Source of the DNA: Chrysomallon squamiferum | Taxonomy: Eukaryota > Mollusca > Gastropoda > Neomphalida > Peltospiridae | Length of the DNA stretch: 64,000 bases | Direction of reading: 5' to 3' | Assembly (NCBI GenBank): GCA_012295275.1 | Contig: CM022678.1 | Coordinates: 9,451,030-9,515,029, forward strand | Shown here: positions 61,228 through 64,000 of the stretch, piece by piece | How the letters are laid out: each line of letters begins with the position of its first letter | How positions within the stretch are numbered: the stretch's first letter is position 1 | Translations under genes and position numbers: made by a program | Notes under the pieces: generated by a model | Database searches by the model: none | What the model saw: only the letters and a program-made list of their open reading frames with translations | Told to the model about the DNA's origin: nothing

Positions 61228-61574
61228 AATGAAATTGTGAAGTGAAAAAAAGCTGTCAAACAAAATGTTTCAACAACAATTTTTTTTGTGCAACTCAAGA
61301 TGTTATTCAAGTTTGAACTGCTGTAATAAACAGAACACAACTTGTGATTTGTTTCAAAATAAATGTTTTCATTTTGCCTAATGACTAAAGGTCCATTTCA
61401 GTCATTTGGCCTAATTCCTATAAATTTTACTCATTAGGACAAAACCCTGGTTGTCTTCGGTTGTATGCTAAACATTTCAACCATTCGGGCAAGTGACTAG
61501 TTTGACATACTGACTGTAACATGTATACATTAAATTCACAGACACTCTTCAAAAAACTCACTAGCACATTTTCC

Positions 61575-61930
61575 TTCACACACACACACACACACACACA
61601 GGCACACAGACACAAACACACAGGCACATAGACACAAACACACAGGCACATAGACACAAACACACAGGCACATAGACACAAACACAGACATAAACACAAA
61701 CACACACACAAACACACAGGCACACAGGCAAACACACAGGCAACAAACACACAGGCACATAGACACAAACACACACACAACACATAGGCACACAGACACA
61801 AACACACACACACACACACACACAAACACACAGGCACACAGACACAAACACAGGCACATAGACACAAGCACAGTATAAACACATTTCCCTTCACATACAC
61901 ACACACACAAACACATTTCCCTTCACAAGC
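61575..61930. repeat. CACA/GGCACA degenerate repeat
   Basis: Interrupted ACACACAGGCACATAGACAC-type units of about 20 bp. Frames rich in Cys, Val and Leu on the minus strand are artefacts. Confidence 0.95.
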
Positions 61931-62229
61931 ACACAACATACCCATTCTCTCTGTAAAAAAACATATACTCAACTTACACACCTAGACAGAACACCTATTT
62001 CTACGTTATAATACATAAATGTGCCAACCTAAAAGTTTTTCTATTTTTATTTGATCTATCTGCTCACATTCCGATCCATAAAAATAACCATCTGTGAATC
62101 ATCTGTCCATCTCCCTGGCTGCCTCCTTGCATAACTATCTTACAGCCTCTGTCTTTCTGTATGTCTGTCCATTTATAACACAAGCACTCTCTTATTCATA
62201 CACATTCTAGCACATTAAACACATGAACC

Positions 62230-63000
62230 TGCTCTTCCATACAGATGTGGTTACACTTATCTACCTATCCACCACTCTGCATCATTCTTTGTATCTATAT
62301 ATCAACCTGTTGAGTACCTATCTACACACACACCTATCTCTCTACCTATCTACACACATACCTACCTATCTACCTATCTACACACATACCTACCTGTCTA
62401 CCTATCTACACACACACCTACCTATCTACCTATCCACCACTCTGCATCATTCTTTGTATTTATATATCAACCTGTTGAGTAACTATCTACACACACACCT
62501 ACCTATCTACCTATCCACCACTCTGCATCTCTCTTTTTATCTATATATCAACCTGTTGAGTAACTATCTACACACACACCTACCTATCTACCTATCCACC
62601 ACTCTGCATCTCTTTTTTTATCTATATATCAACCTGTTGAGTAACTATCTACACACACACCTACCTATCTACCTATCCACCACTCTGCATCTCTCTTTTT
62701 ATCTATATATCAACCTGTTGAGTAACTATCTACACACACACCTACCTATCTACCTATCCACCACTCTGCATCTCTCTTTTTATCTATATATCAACCTGTT
62801 GAGTAACTATCTACACACACACCTACCTATCTACCTATCCACCACTCTGCATCTCTCTTTTTATCTATATATCAACCTGTTGAGTAACTATCTACACACA
62901 CACCTACCTATCTACCTATCCACCACTCTGCATCTCTCTTTTTATCTATATATCAACCTGTTGAGTAACTATCTACACACACACCTACCTATCTACCTAT
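62230..63000. repeat. 81-bp minisatellite, about nine copies
   Basis: The unit contains CTATCTACCTATCCACCACT, CTGCATCTCTCTTTTTATCT, ATATATCAACCTGTTGAGTA and ACTATCTACACACACACCTA. As 81 is divisible by three, a 312-codon plus-strand frame appears (62223-63161), but it is repeat-derived, Tyr/Leu/Ser/His-rich and has no start context or domain. Confidence 0.97.
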
Positions 63001-63500
63001 CTACACACATACCTACCTGTCTACCGATCTACACACAAACCTACCTATCTACCTATCTACACACATACCTACCTGTCTACCTATCTACACACATACCTAC
63101 CTGTCTACCTATCGACCACTCTGCATTTCTCTTTGTATCTATATATCAAACTGTTGAGTAACTATCTACACACAAACCTACCTGTCTACCTATCTACACA
63201 CAAACCTACCTGTCTACCTATCTACACACAAACCTACCTGTCTACCTATCTCACACACACCTACCTGTCTACCTATATACACACATACCTACCTGTCTAC
63301 CTATCTACACAACACCTACCTATCTACCTATCTACACACACACCTACCTGTCTACCTATCTACACACACAGCTACCTATCTACCAATCTACACACACACC
63401 TATCTACCTATCTACACACAACACTACCTGTCTACCTATCTACACACATACCTACCTGTCTACCTATCTACACAACACCTACCTATCTACCAACCTATCT
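63000..63500. repeat. 28-bp CTAC/CACA minisatellite
   Basis: Tandem ACCTACCTGTCTACCTATCT-ACACACAA-type units, a sub-repeat of the preceding 81-bp unit. Confidence 0.95.
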
Positions 63501-63604
63501 GCTTGTTCTCTCTTATCTAGTTTTCATTTTTATCTTCTCCATGCAAGAATATAATCAGTAATCATCCATCAATCATCTACCCAACTCCCTGCCTACCTAC
63601 ACAT

Positions 63605-63912
63605 CTATCTGTGTCTACACACCTAATTACAACTGTATTTCTGTCTGTCCACCTACAAACACACTCTGTCTGTGTCTACACACCTAATTACAACTGTGTT
63701 TCTGTCTGTCCATCTACAAACACACTCTGTGTCTACACACCTAATTACAACTGTATTTCTGTCTGTCCATCTACAAACACACTCTGTCTGTGTCTACACA
63801 CCTAATTACAACTGTATTTCTGTCTGTCCATCTACAAACACACTCTGTCTGTGTCTACACACCTAATTACAACTGTATTTCTGTCTGTCCATCTACAAAC
63901 ACACTCTGTCTA
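63605..63912. repeat. 61-bp minisatellite, five copies
   Basis: The unit contains GTGTCTACACACCTAATTAC and AACTGTATTTCTGTCTGTCC. One copy is shortened near 63725. Continues to near the window end with CT-rich sequence. Confidence 0.95.
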
Positions 63913-64000
63913 TAAAACTTTATTTAGTTTCTCTCTTACTGTCCAAATTAGTTGTTATTATCACTGTACCTTCTCTTTCTGTCTGTGTATCTTCCTCTCT

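Noticed and set aside
61427-61981. Cys-rich minus-strand frames
   Set aside because: Cys/Val/Leu pattern arises from GTGTGT-type repeats read in frame; no spaced cysteine motif.
62223-63161. 312-codon open frame
   Set aside because: It is produced entirely by the 81-bp minisatellite, whose length is divisible by three. The composition is Tyr/Leu/His/Thr from CTAC/CACA units, with no domain or start context.

Overview
The window is AT-rich eukaryotic DNA dominated by introns, decayed transposons and an exceptional load of simple repeats. It has no operons, ribosome-binding sites or long prokaryotic-type ORFs. Coding signal appears only as short exons bounded by GT/AG splice sites. Calcium-binding EGF modules, a CAMSAP microtubule-binding domain, an IRAG/LRMP-type coiled coil and L1/Tx1-like LINEs point to an animal. 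The style suits an invertebrate, with a lophotrochozoan such as a mollusc plausible; that is an impression, not a demonstrated assignment.

Layout. 1-10.2 kb is mostly microsatellites, a 76-bp satellite array (3.9-5.3 kb) and AT-rich sequence without convincing genes. 10.2-14.4 kb (minus strand) holds exons of a CAMSAP/Patronin-like gene: the three CKK-domain exons and part of the calponin-homology (CH) region, with a LINE endonuclease relic between them. 15.4-15.9 kb (minus) holds a candidate first exon of an unrecognised gene, and 16.5-17.5 kb (plus) holds 5' exons of a divergent gene, so 15.9-16.5 kb looks like a bidirectional promoter. From 21.2 to 25.4 kb (plus) lie exons of an IRAG/LRMP (MRVI1-family) coiled-coil gene. 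Its last recognised exon is present again at 34.6 kb. Between the two copies are a decayed piggyBac element, LINE pieces, three EGF-like exons with frame damage, and a 2.83-kb transposon with roughly 620-bp terminal inverted repeats carrying fragments of an unrecognised cysteine-containing ORF.

36-44 kb is intronic or intergenic with further repeats. 44.5-47.8 kb has a broken THAP domain and several minus-strand exon candidates. 48.7-52.8 kb repeats the CAMSAP locus: two more copies of one CKK exon (one identical over 97 bp, one with a 14-bp deletion) plus a damaged exon for the rest of the CH domain. 53-55 kb is a second, different LINE reverse transcriptase relic. 55.4-64 kb is almost continuous minisatellite: 53-, 24-, 56-, 48-, 30-, 81- and 61-bp units. 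Among these are two possible exon-derived repeat arrays and an X-box-like inverted repeat.

The main biological story is local duplication and decay. CAMSAP and IRAG-like exons have been copied within about 40 kb, minisatellites expanded differently in each copy, and transposons inserted between them. Frame breaks are frequent. I cannot tell true pseudogenisation from single-base indels in a long-read assembly.
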